From assembly GCF_900086585.1 (NCBI RefSeq), contig NZ_FLKM01000009.1, positions 1,364,001 through 1,428,000 on the forward strand: 64,000 nucleotides of DNA, in the 5' to 3' direction. Positions 1-8,436 of this stretch are shown in pieces. Each line of letters starts with the position of its first letter. Position 1 is the stretch's first letter. Under the pieces are notes generated by a model. The model saw only the letters and a program-made list of their open reading frames with translations. It was not told the origin of the DNA and made no database searches. Both the position numbers and the translations under genes were made by a program. The DNA comes from Emergencia timonensis (GTDB lineage Bacteria; Bacillota; Clostridia; Peptostreptococcales; Anaerovoracaceae).

Positions 1-1
1 A

Positions 2-277
2 GATTGCTTTTTTGACTACACGAATTTGGCTGGCAGAGATCTTATTCTCGCAATGAAATTAAGCGGATTCGATTATGCTGAAGCGGTCAGCGAGTATGAA
101 AAACGTGGCATCATCGTCTACGAAAGGGTGGCAGAAAGTTCATATTCTAAGAGAATGGTAGAATCATTTGGATTGGATGGGATTATAAGAGTTTCGCCGC
201 TGCATTGTAATACGGCAGAAGAGATTGATGGATTTTTAAATATCACAAATGAAATCCTGGACAGCAAAAGAAGTTAA
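2..277 (+). CDS. Class V aminotransferase-like PLP enzyme, C-terminal end (partial)
   Basis: The reading frame is open to the left edge of the window, so this is the last ~91 residues of a longer protein. The ending (V/I-R-V-S-P-L-H-C-N-T-x-E-E-I-D-x-F-L) is the usual C-terminal small-domain signature of fold-type I class V aminotransferases and cysteine desulfurase-like enzymes, where a conserved Arg contacts the substrate carboxylate. The PLP lysine and cofactor domain lie outside the window, so the substrate cannot be told. It is followed after 30 bp by an NhaC-type antiporter with its own AGGAGG site, and the two are probably co-transcribed. A TTG at 26 is an internal codon, not a start. 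Confidence 0.7.
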   Translation, partial: DCFFDYTNLAGRDLILAMKLSGFDYAEAVSEYEKRGIIVYERVAESSYSKRMVESFGLDGIIRVSPLHCNTAEEIDGFLNITNEILDSKRS

Positions 278-307
278 TACCCCTATGTATTTTCACAGGA
301 GGTTTTT

Positions 308-1669
308 ATGAACGAGCAAAACAAAAAAATTGAGTTTTTTGGAGGAAAACTTGGTCCATGGATTCCGATTATCGTTCTTGTTATCGGAATGATTACTGTG
401 GTCATATTAAATAAAACCGATTTTTATGTCTATAACTTACTTACTTTGGGTACAATTTTAATTGCTTTCTTCTTAATTAAGAAAAAGAAGAGCTTTGGAG
501 ATGTTGCGATTGCGGCACTTCAGGATTCCATGTTATCAATTCTGATTATCGCATTTCTGCTGGCAGGCATCTTGTCGAAGTTATTGCGCCTAAGTGGATT
601 AATTGAGGCTCTGGTGTATCTTACAAGTGTCTTTAACTTGGATCCGGGATTTATCCCGGTGGTCTCTTTCATCATATGTGCGCTGATTTCAACAGCATGC
701 GGAACTTCGTCGGGGGCAATTGTTGCAGTGCTCCCGGTGATGCTTCCTATTGGAATTGACTTGGGATGTGATGCGTCCCTTGTATGTGGTGCAGTGATAA
801 GCGGAGCGCTGTTTGGTGACAATCTGGCCCCAATTTCTGATACGACCATTGCTTCAGCGCTCACACAGGAATCTAAAATCAACGACGTTGTAAGATCCAG
901 GCTGCCCTATTCTTTGATTGCTGGAGGAATTTCCGCTGTACTGTTCATCATTTTCGGAAAGCTGACAGCGGATGTTGGTTCTACTGTTATCAGTGCTGAT
1001 GGCTCTACGGTTCGTGCTTTAGTCCTTTTAATCGTGCCAGTGATTATGATCGTTTTGATGAAAAAGGGTTGGGATCTGGCAGGAACATTAATTATCTGCG
1101 ACACCCTTGCAATCGTCATCAATCTGGTTCTGAGATTGATAAGCCCGGCTCAGATGGTGAATGCAGAAGGACCTGTTGTCGGCGGGATTAATAGTATGAT
1201 GGATATGATTGTCTTCTGCATCCTGTTCTTCATCATCATAGAGTCACTGAAAGAAAGCGGGGCACTGGATAGCATCAGCAACGGATTGTTGAAATTATGC
1301 AAGGGCATACGATCTGTTCAATTTATCATTATGATCGCTTCTGTATTTGGCACAATTGTTACTGCCGGAAGTTCTACAGGAATTACCTTTGTCGGACCCA
1401 TGGCTAACAAAATTGCAAAGAAGTTTGGAATTGCGGGCACTCGTTCGGCAAATCTGTTAGACACTACAGCTTGCGCAACCTGCGGATTCGTTCCGTTTTG
1501 TACACCTTATTTGCTTTCGTTGAGCATGGGGGCTGAAGTTACAGGAATTCCTGATGACTTTTCTTTCCTGAGTATTGTAAAATATGCTTTTCATCCTCTA
1601 TTTCTCATGATTGTATTCATAATTAGTATTTTGACTGGAAAGGGAAAAATCTTAGAAAAAGATCAGTAA
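308..1669 (+). CDS. NhaC family Na+/H+ antiporter-like membrane transporter
   Basis: This 453-residue, highly hydrophobic protein has about ten to twelve predicted membrane segments. The segment G-A-L-F-G-D-N-L-A-P-I-S-D-T-T (around residues 160-175) matches the NhaC signature, and a second glycine/threonine-rich re-entrant region (T-A-G-S-S-T-G-I-T) lies near residue 350. NhaC members exchange Na+ for H+; relatives such as malate/lactate or amino-acid antiporters share the fold, so the true substrate is open. AGGAGG sits just before the ATG. Its position directly behind a PLP enzyme suggests it imports or exports that enzyme's substrate or product, which is inference. No clear terminator follows. 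Confidence 0.85.
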   Translation: MNEQNKKIEFFGGKLGPWIPIIVLVIGMITVVILNKTDFYVYNLLTLGTILIAFFLIKKKKSFGDVAIAALQDSMLSILIIAFLLAGILSKLLRLSGLIEALVYLTSVFNLDPGFIPVVSFIICALISTACGTSSGAIVAVLPVMLPIGIDLGCDASLVCGAVISGALFGDNLAPISDTTIASALTQESKINDVVRSRLPYSLIAGGISAVLFIIFGKLTADVGSTVISADGSTVRALVLLIVPVIMIVLMKKGWDLAGTLIICDTLAIVINLVLRLISPAQMVNAEGPVVGGINSMMDMIVFCILFFIIIESLKESGALDSISNGLLKLCKGIRSVQFIIMIASVFGTIVTAGSSTGITFVGPMANKIAKKFGIAGTRSANLLDTTACATCGFVPFCTPYLLSLSMGAEVTGIPDDFSFLSIVKYAFHPLFLMIVFIISILTGKGKILEKDQ

Positions 1670-1697
1670 GGAATGGCAAATTTTATAAAACTTGTGC

Positions 1698-1726
1698 TTG
1701 CACGTCCACTTTGTCTGTGATATAAT
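1698..1726 (+). promoter_or_regulatory. Sigma-A promoter for rplS
   Basis: TTGCAC (1698-1703), a 17-bp spacer and TATAAT (1721-1726) with an extended -10 TG (1718-1719). This is an almost ideal vegetative promoter, as expected for a ribosomal protein gene; transcription should begin near 1733. Confidence 0.85.
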
Positions 1727-1732
1727 ACTCAT

Positions 1733-1808
1733 GTTGTAATTACGGGCGGTCCTCTGCATACAGAAAATGAGTGGCAAGAACGTCTTGGAGGGAAGGAGGA
1801 ACCATACA
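1733..1808 (+). promoter_or_regulatory. Candidate structured leader of rplS (L19 leader-like)
   Basis: The untranslated leader can form two small hairpins (TCTG-CATA-CAGA at 1753-1764 and CAAGA-ACG-TCTTG at 1775-1787). These are enclosed by possible pairing of TCCTC (1750-1754) with the GAGGGA just before the ribosome binding site. Firmicute rplS genes are known to carry autoregulatory L19 leaders. The fold and position fit, but I matched no consensus, so this is tentative. Confidence 0.35.
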
Positions 1809-2150
1809 ATGAATATTTTAGATTCAGTTGCACAGGATTACTTAAAGAAAGATATCCCTGCATTTAACGTGGGAGACACCGTCAAGGTACACGTTAAAAT
1901 TAAAGAAGGTAACAGAGAGAGAATTCAGATTTTCGAAGGTTTTGTTCTGAAGAGACAGAACGGCGGAATCGCTGAGACTTTCACTGTTAGAAGAATTGCT
2001 TCCGGCATCGGCGTCGAGAAGACATTCCCACTGCACTCGCCATGGGTAGAGAAGATTGAAGTGGTCAGAAAAGGCCGCGTCAGAAGAGCTAGACTTCACT
2101 ACATGCGTGGAAGAACTGGTAAAGCAGCAAAAATTAAGACAGCAAAATAA
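1809..2150 (+). CDS. rplS: 50S ribosomal protein L19
   Basis: The 113-residue protein matches L19 in length and throughout its sequence: K-R-x-G-G-I-x-E-T-F-T-V-R-R in the middle, basic tail [17 protein letters not shown]19 sits at the 30S-50S interface of the ribosome. The start is the ATG at 1809, which has AAGGAGGA eight bases upstream; an in-frame ATG at 1767 lies inside the leader and has no comparable site. It is a single-gene transcript with its own promoter and a strong terminator. The order rplS-rbgA-rnhB downstream is conserved across Firmicutes and supports the assignment. Confidence 0.98.
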   Translation: MNILDSVAQDYLKKDIPAFNVGDTVKVHVKIKEGNRERIQIFEGFVLKRQNGGIAETFTVRRIASGIGVEKTFPLHSPWVEKIEVVRKGRVRRARLHYMRGRTGKAAKIKTAK

Positions 2151-2161
2151 TTGTGTCTACG

Positions 2162-2187
2162 AGAGGAACCGTCAGGTTCCTCTTTTT
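2162..2187 (+). terminator. Rho-independent terminator of rplS
   Basis: Perfect 9-bp stem AGAGGAACC/GGTTCCTCT with a GTCA loop followed by a T run. Confidence 0.95.
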
Positions 2188-2190
2188 ATT

Positions 2191-2592
2191 ATATTGTGAT
2201 AAGCATTTTTTGCCAAAATGTGTTTTTTTGGTCTTTTTAGGAAAAACTCTGTGACTATTGGAATTTCAGCGTTTTCTTATGCAGATTGTTGAAAAAGCAG
2301 GCACCAAAATGACGCTAACCCTTGCAATTGCTTGATCAAATTATTTTTTCCAAATCCGCGATTTTTTGCCGTTTTTGCAAAAATGAGTATAAAAAATACT
2401 AGTAAACTCCATATATAGTAAAAATTGCATCTACAGACTGACTTATGATTATTTCCTAAATAGGCGCGAACTTTTAACATCATTTTGTATTTTGCCCGAA
2501 AAACCGAAAAACATATAGCCATAAAGCGGCGAAAAGTGGTATACTAAAGAGGATTTCGATTGAAGAAAACAGCTATTTTAGAAAGGAATTTT
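2191..2592 (+). other. AT-rich intergenic stretch before rbgA
   Basis: About 400 bp with no convincing gene. TATACT at 2540-2545 is a plausible -10 for the rbgA operon, but no good -35 lies at the right distance. An 81-codon minus-strand frame here has no ribosome binding site or recognisable sequence. I see no riboswitch or repeat. Confidence 0.5.
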
Positions 2593-3441
2593 ATGATAGA
2601 AAATATAAACTGGTATCCTGGCCATATGAAGAAGACCAGGGAACTGATTCAGGAAAACCTGAAGATGGTGGATCTGGTCATCGAGGTGATTGACGCTCGG
2701 ATCCCTGTTTCCAGCAGGAATCCGATTATCGACGAGATCGTCAAGGATAAGAAGAGGGTCATCATCCTGAATAAGAGCGATCTGTCAGATCGGATAGAGA
2801 ATCAGAAATGGTCTGACTACTTTGCCGAGAGGGGCAGTCTGGTTCTGATCATGAACTGCATGAGCGGCGGAGGCGTGAATCAGCTTTACAAGCTGCTGGC
2901 AAAAGAACAAGATCGGAAAAACGAAGGTCAGATCAGAAAGAAGCCGCTGCGCATGATGATTGTGGGGGTTCCTAATGTAGGGAAATCCTCTTTGATCAAC
3001 CGAATGACCGGCCGCAAGAGCACGCAGACGGGAGACCGTCCTGGTGTTACGAAAGGCAAGCAATGGCTGACACTGACGAACAATATGCAGCTATTGGATA
3101 CGCCGGGCATCCTCTGGCCTAAATTCGAAGATCCTAAAGCTGGGCTCAATTTAGCGTTCTGTGGTTCCATCAAGGACGAGGTTCTCGATACGGCGACTCT
3201 GGCAATGGAGCTCATTGGCGTTCTGCAGGCAGAATATCCGGCAGAACTGATGGAACGATATAAACTGACAGAGATATCAGAAACGCCTCTTGCCACCATG
3301 GAGGACATCGCAGGCAAGCGAGGATTCATCTTGCCGGGAAAACGCATCGACTATGAGAGGTGCGGGCGCACGGTGCTGGATGAATTCAGAAGCGGCAAAA
3401 TCGGGAATATCACTTTAGAAAAATTGTCAAAACAGGTGTAG
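2593..3441 (+). CDS. rbgA: Ribosome biogenesis GTPase RbgA/YlqF
   Basis: RbgA drives a late step of 50S subunit assembly. The 282-residue protein has the circularly permuted GTPase order: the G4 motif N-K-S-D (residues 60-63) comes first, then the P-loop G-V-P-N-V-G-K-S-S (125-133) and D-T-P-G (169-172). The N-terminal W-Y-P-G-H-M (7-12) is the family hallmark. The ATG at 2593 is chosen because it has an AAAGGA site and yields this conserved N-terminus; an upstream TTG at 2560 would add eleven unlike residues. It lies between rplS and rnhB as in other Firmicutes, and rnhB begins two bases after its stop. Confidence 0.95.
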   Translation: MIENINWYPGHMKKTRELIQENLKMVDLVIEVIDARIPVSSRNPIIDEIVKDKKRVIILNKSDLSDRIENQKWSDYFAERGSLVLIMNCMSGGGVNQLYKLLAKEQDRKNEGQIRKKPLRMMIVGVPNVGKSSLINRMTGRKSTQTGDRPGVTKGKQWLTLTNNMQLLDTPGILWPKFEDPKAGLNLAFCGSIKDEVLDTATLAMELIGVLQAEYPAELMERYKLTEISETPLATMEDIAGKRGFILPGKRIDYERCGRTVLDEFRSGKIGNITLEKLSKQV

Positions 3442-3443
3442 CA

Positions 3444-4109
3444 GTGAAAAAAGCAGAACGGGAAATTTTTTTAAAAAACAGATTAGAAGAACTGAAAACC
3501 ATAGAGAATCAATTGCGAGCAGAAGGTTTTCAGTACATAGCCGGTGTCGATGAGGTCGGCAGAGGACCCTTGGCAGGTCCGGTAGTTGCGGCAGCAGTCG
3601 TGCTTCCGGCGAATTTTGACGTATTGGGCGTGGACGACTCAAAGAAGCTTTCTGAGAAAAAGAGAAACGAGCTCTTTGATGCGATTATCGAAAAGGCAGT
3701 TTGCTACGGAATCGGACAGAAAGACCAACAGGTGATAGATGATATCAACATTCTGGAAGCCACCAAGTTAGCCATGATCGAAGCCATTGAAAACGCAGAG
3801 AAGATGCTGGAGGAAAAGTTAGAGAAACAGATTGACTTTGTCCTCTTTGATGCCATGAAAATCGATGCGGTAGAAAAACCGCAGCAATCCCTGATTAAAG
3901 GCGACAGCAGGAGTATATCCATAGCCGCAGCTTCTATCGTCGCAAAGGTGACCAGGGATCGGCAGATGATTGATTATCATCGAGTCTATCCCCATTATGG
4001 CTTTGAAAGCAACAAGGGATACGGCACCAAAGCTCATTACGAGGGGATTGTAGAGCATGGAATCACACCCATTCACCGAAAGACATTCTTAAAAAATATT
4101 ATTAGATAA
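3444..4109 (+). CDS. rnhB: Ribonuclease HII
   Basis: RNase HII cuts the RNA strand of RNA-DNA hybrids and removes single ribonucleotides from DNA. The signature G-V-D-E-V-G-R-G-P-L-A-G-P carries the catalytic Asp-Glu pair (D36, E37); D-D-S-K-K-L-S follows at 64-70, and the later acidic and S-x-x-A-K-V-x-R-D segments are present. Length 221 is normal. The start is GTG at 3444, two bases after the rbgA stop, so translation is probably coupled. fhs follows after 24 bp without a terminator, so rbgA, rnhB and fhs may share a transcript. Confidence 0.95.
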   Translation: MKKAEREIFLKNRLEELKTIENQLRAEGFQYIAGVDEVGRGPLAGPVVAAAVVLPANFDVLGVDDSKKLSEKKRNELFDAIIEKAVCYGIGQKDQQVIDDINILEATKLAMIEAIENAEKMLEEKLEKQIDFVLFDAMKIDAVEKPQQSLIKGDSRSISIAAASIVAKVTRDRQMIDYHRVYPHYGFESNKGYGTKAHYEGIVEHGITPIHRKTFLKNIIR

Positions 4110-4133
4110 AAGGAAAGAAAAGGAGAGCACAAC

Positions 4134-5810
4134 ATGGAAATCAAAAGCGATATTCAGATTGCACAGGAAGTCAAAATGGCCAATATCAAAGAAATTGCCA
4201 AAACTGCAGGGATTGATGAGAAATATCTTGAACAGTATGGCAACTACAAAGCAAAAGTGGATTACAATCTTTTGGATGATAAAAAAGACACGCCTGACGG
4301 CAAACTGATTTTGGTGACGGCTATTTCACCGACACCGGCAGGCGAGGGAAAAACCACCACATCTGTTGGTCTTGCAGATGCGCTGCACAAAGCAGGCGTG
4401 AATGTGATGACTGCCCTCAGAGAGCCTTCCCTCGGTCCGGTATTTGGTGTCAAAGGCGGCGCGGCAGGAGGCGGATATGCTCAGGTCGTTCCAATGGAAG
4501 ATATCAACCTGCATTTTACAGGCGATTTTCATGCGATCGGAGCTGCAAATAACCTGATTGCAGCAATGGTCGATAATCATATTCAGCAGGGAAATGTGCT
4601 GGGAATCGACCCTAGAAGAATTACCTGGAAGAGAGCTGTAGATATGAATGACAGACAGCTGAGAAATATAGTCGACGGCATGGGTGGTAAGATGAGTGGC
4701 GTTCCAAGAGAGGATGGCTTTGAAATCACCGTTGCCAGCGAGGTTATGGCTATCATGTGCTTAGCTAAGGACATCGACGATTTGAAAGAGAAATTAGCCA
4801 GCATCATCGTCGGATATACATATGAGGATAAGCCGGTTACTGTGCGCGATCTCAAAGCCCAGGGCGCAGCAGCAGCATTGCTGAAAGACGCTCTGAAACC
4901 AAATCTCGTACAAACCTTGGAGAAGACGCCGGCTTTCGTCCACTGCGGACCTTTCGCCAATATCGCTCACGGATGCAACTCCATCATGGCGACAAAAATG
5001 GCTTTGAAGCTGGCTGATTATGTGGTCACAGAGGCTGGTTTTGCAGCAGATCTGGGCGCAGAGAAATTCGTGGACATCAAATGCCGCAAAGCGGGATTGA
5101 CGCCGTCAGCCTGCGTTATCGTAGCAACAGTCAAGGCTCTTAAGTATCATGGCGGCGTAAAAAAAGAAGATCTGGCTGCTGAGAACCTGGAAGCTTTAGA
5201 GAAAGGCTTGCCGAACTTATTGCAGCACGTGGAAAACGTGACGCAGCACTTTGGCCTGCCGGCTGTGGTAGCCATCAATGAATTTCCGACAGATACAGAA
5301 GCAGAATTGAAACTGGTAGAAGAGAAGTGCAAAGAGCTGGGCGTCAACGTAGTATTGAGCCAAGTATGGGGCAAAGGCGGCGAGGGCGGCCTAGCATTGG
5401 CGGAAGAAGTGTTGAGGCTCTGCGAGAAAGAAAACCACTTCCAGTTTGTATATCCTCTCGACGTATCAATTGAATCAAAAATCCAGATGATTGCGCAGAA
5501 GATTTACAGAGCTGACGGCGTTATCTTTGAAGGAAACGCAAAGAAACAGCTGAAACAATTAGAAGATCTAGGATTCGACAATGTGCCAGTCTGCATGGCT
5601 AAGACCCAGTTCAGTTTTTCAGACAATCCGGCTCTGCTGGGAGCCCCAAGAGGATTTCAAATTACAGTCACAGATTTGAAAATAGACGCGGGAGCAGGTT
5701 TTATCGTGGCTAAGACGGGCAATATCATGACAATGCCTGGTCTGCCAAAGGTGCCGGCAGCGGAAAAAATAGATGTAGATAATACAGGGAAAATTACTGG
5801 ACTATTTTAA
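4134..5810 (+). CDS. fhs: Formate-tetrahydrofolate ligase
   Basis: Catalyses ATP-dependent formylation of THF to 10-formyl-THF, the entry step of the methyl branch of the Wood-Ljungdahl pathway and of C1 supply in anaerobes. The 558-residue length is standard. The P-loop T-P-A-G-E-G-K-T-T is at residues 67-75, and the [10 protein letters not shown][12 protein letters not shown] block follows. The C-terminus ends in the family pattern [10 protein letters not shown]-x-P-A-A. Start ATG at 4134 has an AGGAGAG site. The gene ends in its own terminator. Its partners fchA and folD lie 12 kb downstream in a separate transcript, not adjacent as in many acetogens. Confidence 0.97.
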   Translation: MEIKSDIQIAQEVKMANIKEIAKTAGIDEKYLEQYGNYKAKVDYNLLDDKKDTPDGKLILVTAISPTPAGEGKTTTSVGLADALHKAGVNVMTALREPSLGPVFGVKGGAAGGGYAQVVPMEDINLHFTGDFHAIGAANNLIAAMVDNHIQQGNVLGIDPRRITWKRAVDMNDRQLRNIVDGMGGKMSGVPREDGFEITVASEVMAIMCLAKDIDDLKEKLASIIVGYTYEDKPVTVRDLKAQGAAAALLKDALKPNLVQTLEKTPAFVHCGPFANIAHGCNSIMATKMALKLADYVVTEAGFAADLGAEKFVDIKCRKAGLTPSACVIVATVKALKYHGGVKKEDLAAENLEALEKGLPNLLQHVENVTQHFGLPAVVAINEFPTDTEAELKLVEEKCKELGVNVVLSQVWGKGGEGGLALAEEVLRLCEKENHFQFVYPLDVSIESKIQMIAQKIYRADGVIFEGNAKKQLKQLEDLGFDNVPVCMAKTQFSFSDNPALLGAPRGFQITVTDLKIDAGAGFIVAKTGNIMTMPGLPKVPAAEKIDVDNTGKITGLF

Positions 5811-5825
5811 TCCCGTACTTGAATG

Positions 5826-5852
5826 GGAGCTTGCAGAATGCAGGCTCCTTTT
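5826..5852 (+). terminator. Terminator of fhs
   Basis: GGAGCTTGCA-GAA-TGCAGGCTCC stem (one G-T pair) followed by TTTT. Confidence 0.9.
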
Positions 5853-5933
5853 CTACCTTACTGCAAAGAAAGAGAGCGATGGATGATATATTTAAATGCA
5901 GTAGAATGAAATCGTTAATTGAGGGAGGACACG

Positions 5934-7148
5934 ATGGTTACATGCAGGCAGCTTATGGAACTAGATATATTTCATAACGTAAAACTGAAAGCGGGCAGGA
6001 GAGGTCTCGATCGGACTGTGTCCTGGGTATATGCAAAACACACGAAGACCATCACTGAGTGGGTTCACGGCGGAGAATTTATTCTAGTTTCTGGATACGA
6101 GTATGGTATAGATGAGACAGAACTGCTGAAACTTGTAGAAGAAGCCGCTCAAAATGACTTATCCGGTATTTTAGTTGAGGGCGGAATTAACTTTAAGGAA
6201 ATGCCGGTTAGCGTCATTAAAGAGGCAGATGAAAGGGAACTGCCCTTATTCTTTGTACGCGGGGTGATTAGCTTTTTGGATGTCACTCACGATGTTTTGG
6301 CGCTTATCATGGAAAACAGATATTTAAAAATACAGAACGTATCCCTGCTGGATAAACTGGTCAATGGGGCGTCATTGAGCCAGAAGGAAGTAGACAATTT
6401 GTTCTGCGGCACAGGGATATCGCCCGACTCCTGTTTTATGCTGGCGGTCTTTAAAATCAGCAATTCCGATGCACAATCGGAGCAGCAGACGGCAGACCAG
6501 GCAGACGCTCTGATCGGCATCGCCAGAATGCTGCAGAAACACATAGCTTCCTTATTTGAACAACTGGGTAAGAGCACGATTTACAAGTTAAATTTGGCTT
6601 CTGTAGATTATTTGCTTTATGCCGACACAGAAGAAGGGCTGATAAAACTTGCAGACGCCTTAAGTCAGATCAATGCCAATGTCAACGCCGAACATCATGA
6701 CTACGATATTTATCTCTCTTTCAGCAGTATCCTATCGGAGAGTCGTAACGTGTTAAACGGCCTCAATGAGGCGTACTTTACCGGAACCCTTTTGATGAAG
6801 AAAATTTTTCCCGATATCAGCAAGCATTTTACAGATATCGGAAGTTACCAGATGCTGTTTTATGCAGAGGATAAAGCAAAATTATTGACTTTCAGGGATC
6901 AATATTTACAAAAGCTGTACGAAGCAGATTTAGAAGGCACTTCCCAGTTGATGGAAACCCTGCATGTGTTCCTGCAGCAAGGCGGAAATATGATGCAGAC
7001 GTCTAAGACATTGTTCATACATAGGAATACATTACAGTATCGTCTCGAACGAATAGAGGCCATTACAGGCAGAAACGTCAATGCCCATGCCGAGCGAAGA
7101 GACTTTATAAACGCCTTTTTGATACACGACCTGTTCCCTTATGAATGA
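5934..7148 (+). CDS. PucR family transcriptional regulator, copy 1
   Basis: This 404-residue regulator starts with a PucR-type ligand-sensing domain (M-V-T-C-R-Q-L-M-E-L onward, residues 1-130). A middle GGDEF-like degenerate region follows, and the protein ends in the PucR helix-turn-helix (M-Q-T-S-K-T-L-F-I-H-R-N-T-L-Q-Y-R-L-x-R-I, about residues 350-385). Such proteins control catabolism of purines, amino acids or related compounds. GGGAGGA precedes the ATG at 5934; a TTG at 5919 is less likely. It is a close paralogue of the regulator at 9475-10698 (identical over most of the N-terminal 130 residues), and the racemase operon probably is, or was, its target. Divergence from copy 2 at the 3' end begins at the last codons, where inserted DNA starts. 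Confidence 0.9.
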   Translation: MVTCRQLMELDIFHNVKLKAGRRGLDRTVSWVYAKHTKTITEWVHGGEFILVSGYEYGIDETELLKLVEEAAQNDLSGILVEGGINFKEMPVSVIKEADERELPLFFVRGVISFLDVTHDVLALIMENRYLKIQNVSLLDKLVNGASLSQKEVDNLFCGTGISPDSCFMLAVFKISNSDAQSEQQTADQADALIGIARMLQKHIASLFEQLGKSTIYKLNLASVDYLLYADTEEGLIKLADALSQINANVNAEHHDYDIYLSFSSILSESRNVLNGLNEAYFTGTLLMKKIFPDISKHFTDIGSYQMLFYAEDKAKLLTFRDQYLQKLYEADLEGTSQLMETLHVFLQQGGNMMQTSKTLFIHRNTLQYRLERIEAITGRNVNAHAERRDFINAFLIHDLFPYE

Positions 7149-7188
7149 ATTAATGCTCGTGGGCAAATCTAATCCCCCCCTTAAGACA

Positions 7189-7935
7189 TCAGGCCTGATA
7201 GTATTTACCGGGGATGACAGCAAGCTGAATCGGCAGCTGCTTTTTCGGCTGTGCCTCGAGCAAGAACGGTACGATTCCGTCCTCCGGCAGACGATTTCCC
7301 GGCAGGATGGTCTGTTTGCCAAATTGATAGGTGACGCACCATGCTTCCGCGCCGTCAGAAAGGGAAGGCCCCAGCGGGAAACAAAACTGGCTCTGATCGT
7401 CCCGCAGAATGTCGATGAATTCTCGGCAATCGGCGGGCACGTTAGGGCTTTCTTTCATTTCGCTGATTTTTTCCGCCGTCGCTGTCAGCCACTCTACATC
7501 GTAGATATGGGTGCGATCCAAAGCGAACACGAAGACTGCGGGCAGATCGTCCTCTCTGCCGGGGAGCCAAAGGCCGCTGTTGGCCTGCACCACTGCGCCG
7601 TAAAGCAAGGGGGCGGTGGCAAACTTTTCACGCCACTTGTCCTTGCCAAAGAGGGGCGCTTTTCCTGCAACATCCTTGAAAAACTCGCTCTCAGTGCTCC
7701 GGGGAGTGGAGCGGTAGGAAGTCAATTTGTTCAAATCGGTAGGGACAGCAGTTGCTTTGCGCTGTTCCATAAAGGCGGCCTCCGCAGCCTCCTCCTGTGC
7801 TGCGATTTCCGCTTGCTTACAACGGACGGACGACATATCATAGCCCTTTTTCTCCATCTCGGTAATTTCTTCCTCGGTCATGGCAGCCTCCCAGCCGCCA
7901 GCCTCTTTTACCAGGTCAAATCCAAACAGTCCCAT
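7189..7935 (-). CDS. Uncharacterised 248-residue protein paired with Imm17-type gene
   Basis: I do not recognise the family. It begins M-G-L-F-G-F-D-L-V, has a charged Glu/Ala-rich helical stretch (about residues 15-62) and then a mixed domain with several Trp and Pro residues. No signal peptide or membrane segment is seen, so it is probably cytoplasmic. AAAAGGAG precedes the ATG. It is the last gene of a minus-strand unit behind the Imm17-type gene (46-bp gap) and a TetR gene, and its codons are visibly richer in G and C than those of the flanking PucR genes, suggesting transfer of the whole module. A plus-strand frame over the same bases is the shadow: the minus frame has the good ribosome site. 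Confidence 0.7.
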   Translation of the reverse strand: MGLFGFDLVKEAGGWEAAMTEEEITEMEKKGYDMSSVRCKQAEIAAQEEAAEAAFMEQRKATAVPTDLNKLTSYRSTPRSTESEFFKDVAGKAPLFGKDKWREKFATAPLLYGAVVQANSGLWLPGREDDLPAVFVFALDRTHIYDVEWLTATAEKISEMKESPNVPADCREFIDILRDDQSQFCFPLGPSLSDGAEAWCVTYQFGKQTILPGNRLPEDGIVPFLLEAQPKKQLPIQLAVIPGKYYQA

Positions 7936-7981
7936 AATTTAAATCTCCTTTTCTGTATTTTACAATAGCCGCACTAGGCTT

Positions 7982-8248
7982 TCACATCAGTATCCACAGC
8001 ACTAGGCCGCATAAGATAATGAGGGCTCCGCTGATCCCTTGAATAACGCGATACCCTTTTTCTCCAAAGTTGCGATAAACAAAGGCCCGAAATCCCAGCA
8101 CATTTTCGCCCTGCGGATCGCAAACCCATTTCCAGCGAAAGATCGCCCCCAACAGGAACAGTGCACCTGTTACAATGAAAAAAAATTGCCAATTTGCCTG
8201 CAGGAAAGGCATAACCCATTCCATAAATCTTGTGTATAGTTCGCTCAT
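7982..8248 (-). CDS. Imm17-family-like small membrane protein
   Basis: This 88-residue protein has two hydrophobic segments (about residues 18-38 and 70-87) joined by a loop with W-K-W-V-C-D-P-Q-G and F-R-A-F-V-Y-R-N-F-G-x-x-G-Y-R. That layout and these motifs match my memory of the Imm17 family (predicted immunity proteins of polymorphic toxin systems, two membrane helices). It should sit in the cytoplasmic membrane. AGAGGAAACC precedes the ATG. No cognate toxin is visible nearby, so it may be an orphan immunity protein or have another membrane role with the 248-residue partner downstream. Family recognition is by eye only. Confidence 0.7.
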   Translation of the reverse strand: MSELYTRFMEWVMPFLQANWQFFFIVTGALFLLGAIFRWKWVCDPQGENVLGFRAFVYRNFGEKGYRVIQGISGALIILCGLVLWILM

Positions 8249-8319
8249 GGTTTCCTCTTCTCGATCACTTACGCTGTATTACTCTGCCCTATGTTTACCA
8301 TGGTCGCAGAAAGATAAAA

Positions 8320-8351
8320 TTAATTACTTTATTGTGATTAAAAGTAATTAA
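8320..8351. promoter_or_regulatory. 11-bp inverted repeat, candidate TetR operator
   Basis: TTAATTACTTT (8320-8330) and AAAGTAATTAA (8341-8351) form a perfect inverted repeat with a 10-bp spacer. It lies between tetR and the Imm17-type gene, 72 bp upstream of the latter's start. The size and place suit an operator for the adjacent TetR protein, which is inference. Confidence 0.6.
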
Positions 8352-8398
8352 ATGAATTATACCTGAACGCAGCGGAAAAATCAAGCCCTTGTCCATAG

Positions 8399-8429
8399 AA
8401 AAACAGCGCATCGTCTAAACGATGCGCTG
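8399..8429 (-). terminator. Terminator of the tetR gene
   Basis: On the minus strand, CAGCGCATCGT and ACGATGCGCTG pair perfectly (11 bp, 4-base loop) and are followed by a run of T. It separates tetR from the downstream Imm17-type gene, so the latter needs its own promoter. Confidence 0.9.
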
Positions 8430-8436
8430 CGTGTTG

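Noticed and set aside
2277-2522. 81-codon minus-strand frame between rplS and rbgA
   Set aside because: AT-rich intergenic DNA, no ribosome site, no recognisable protein; most likely chance.
7141-7968. 275-codon plus-strand frame opposite the 248-residue gene
   Set aside because: It lacks a proper ribosome binding site, its translation is Cys/Leu-rich with no family features, and it covers the minus-strand gene, which has AAAAGGAG and sits in a coherent three-gene unit.
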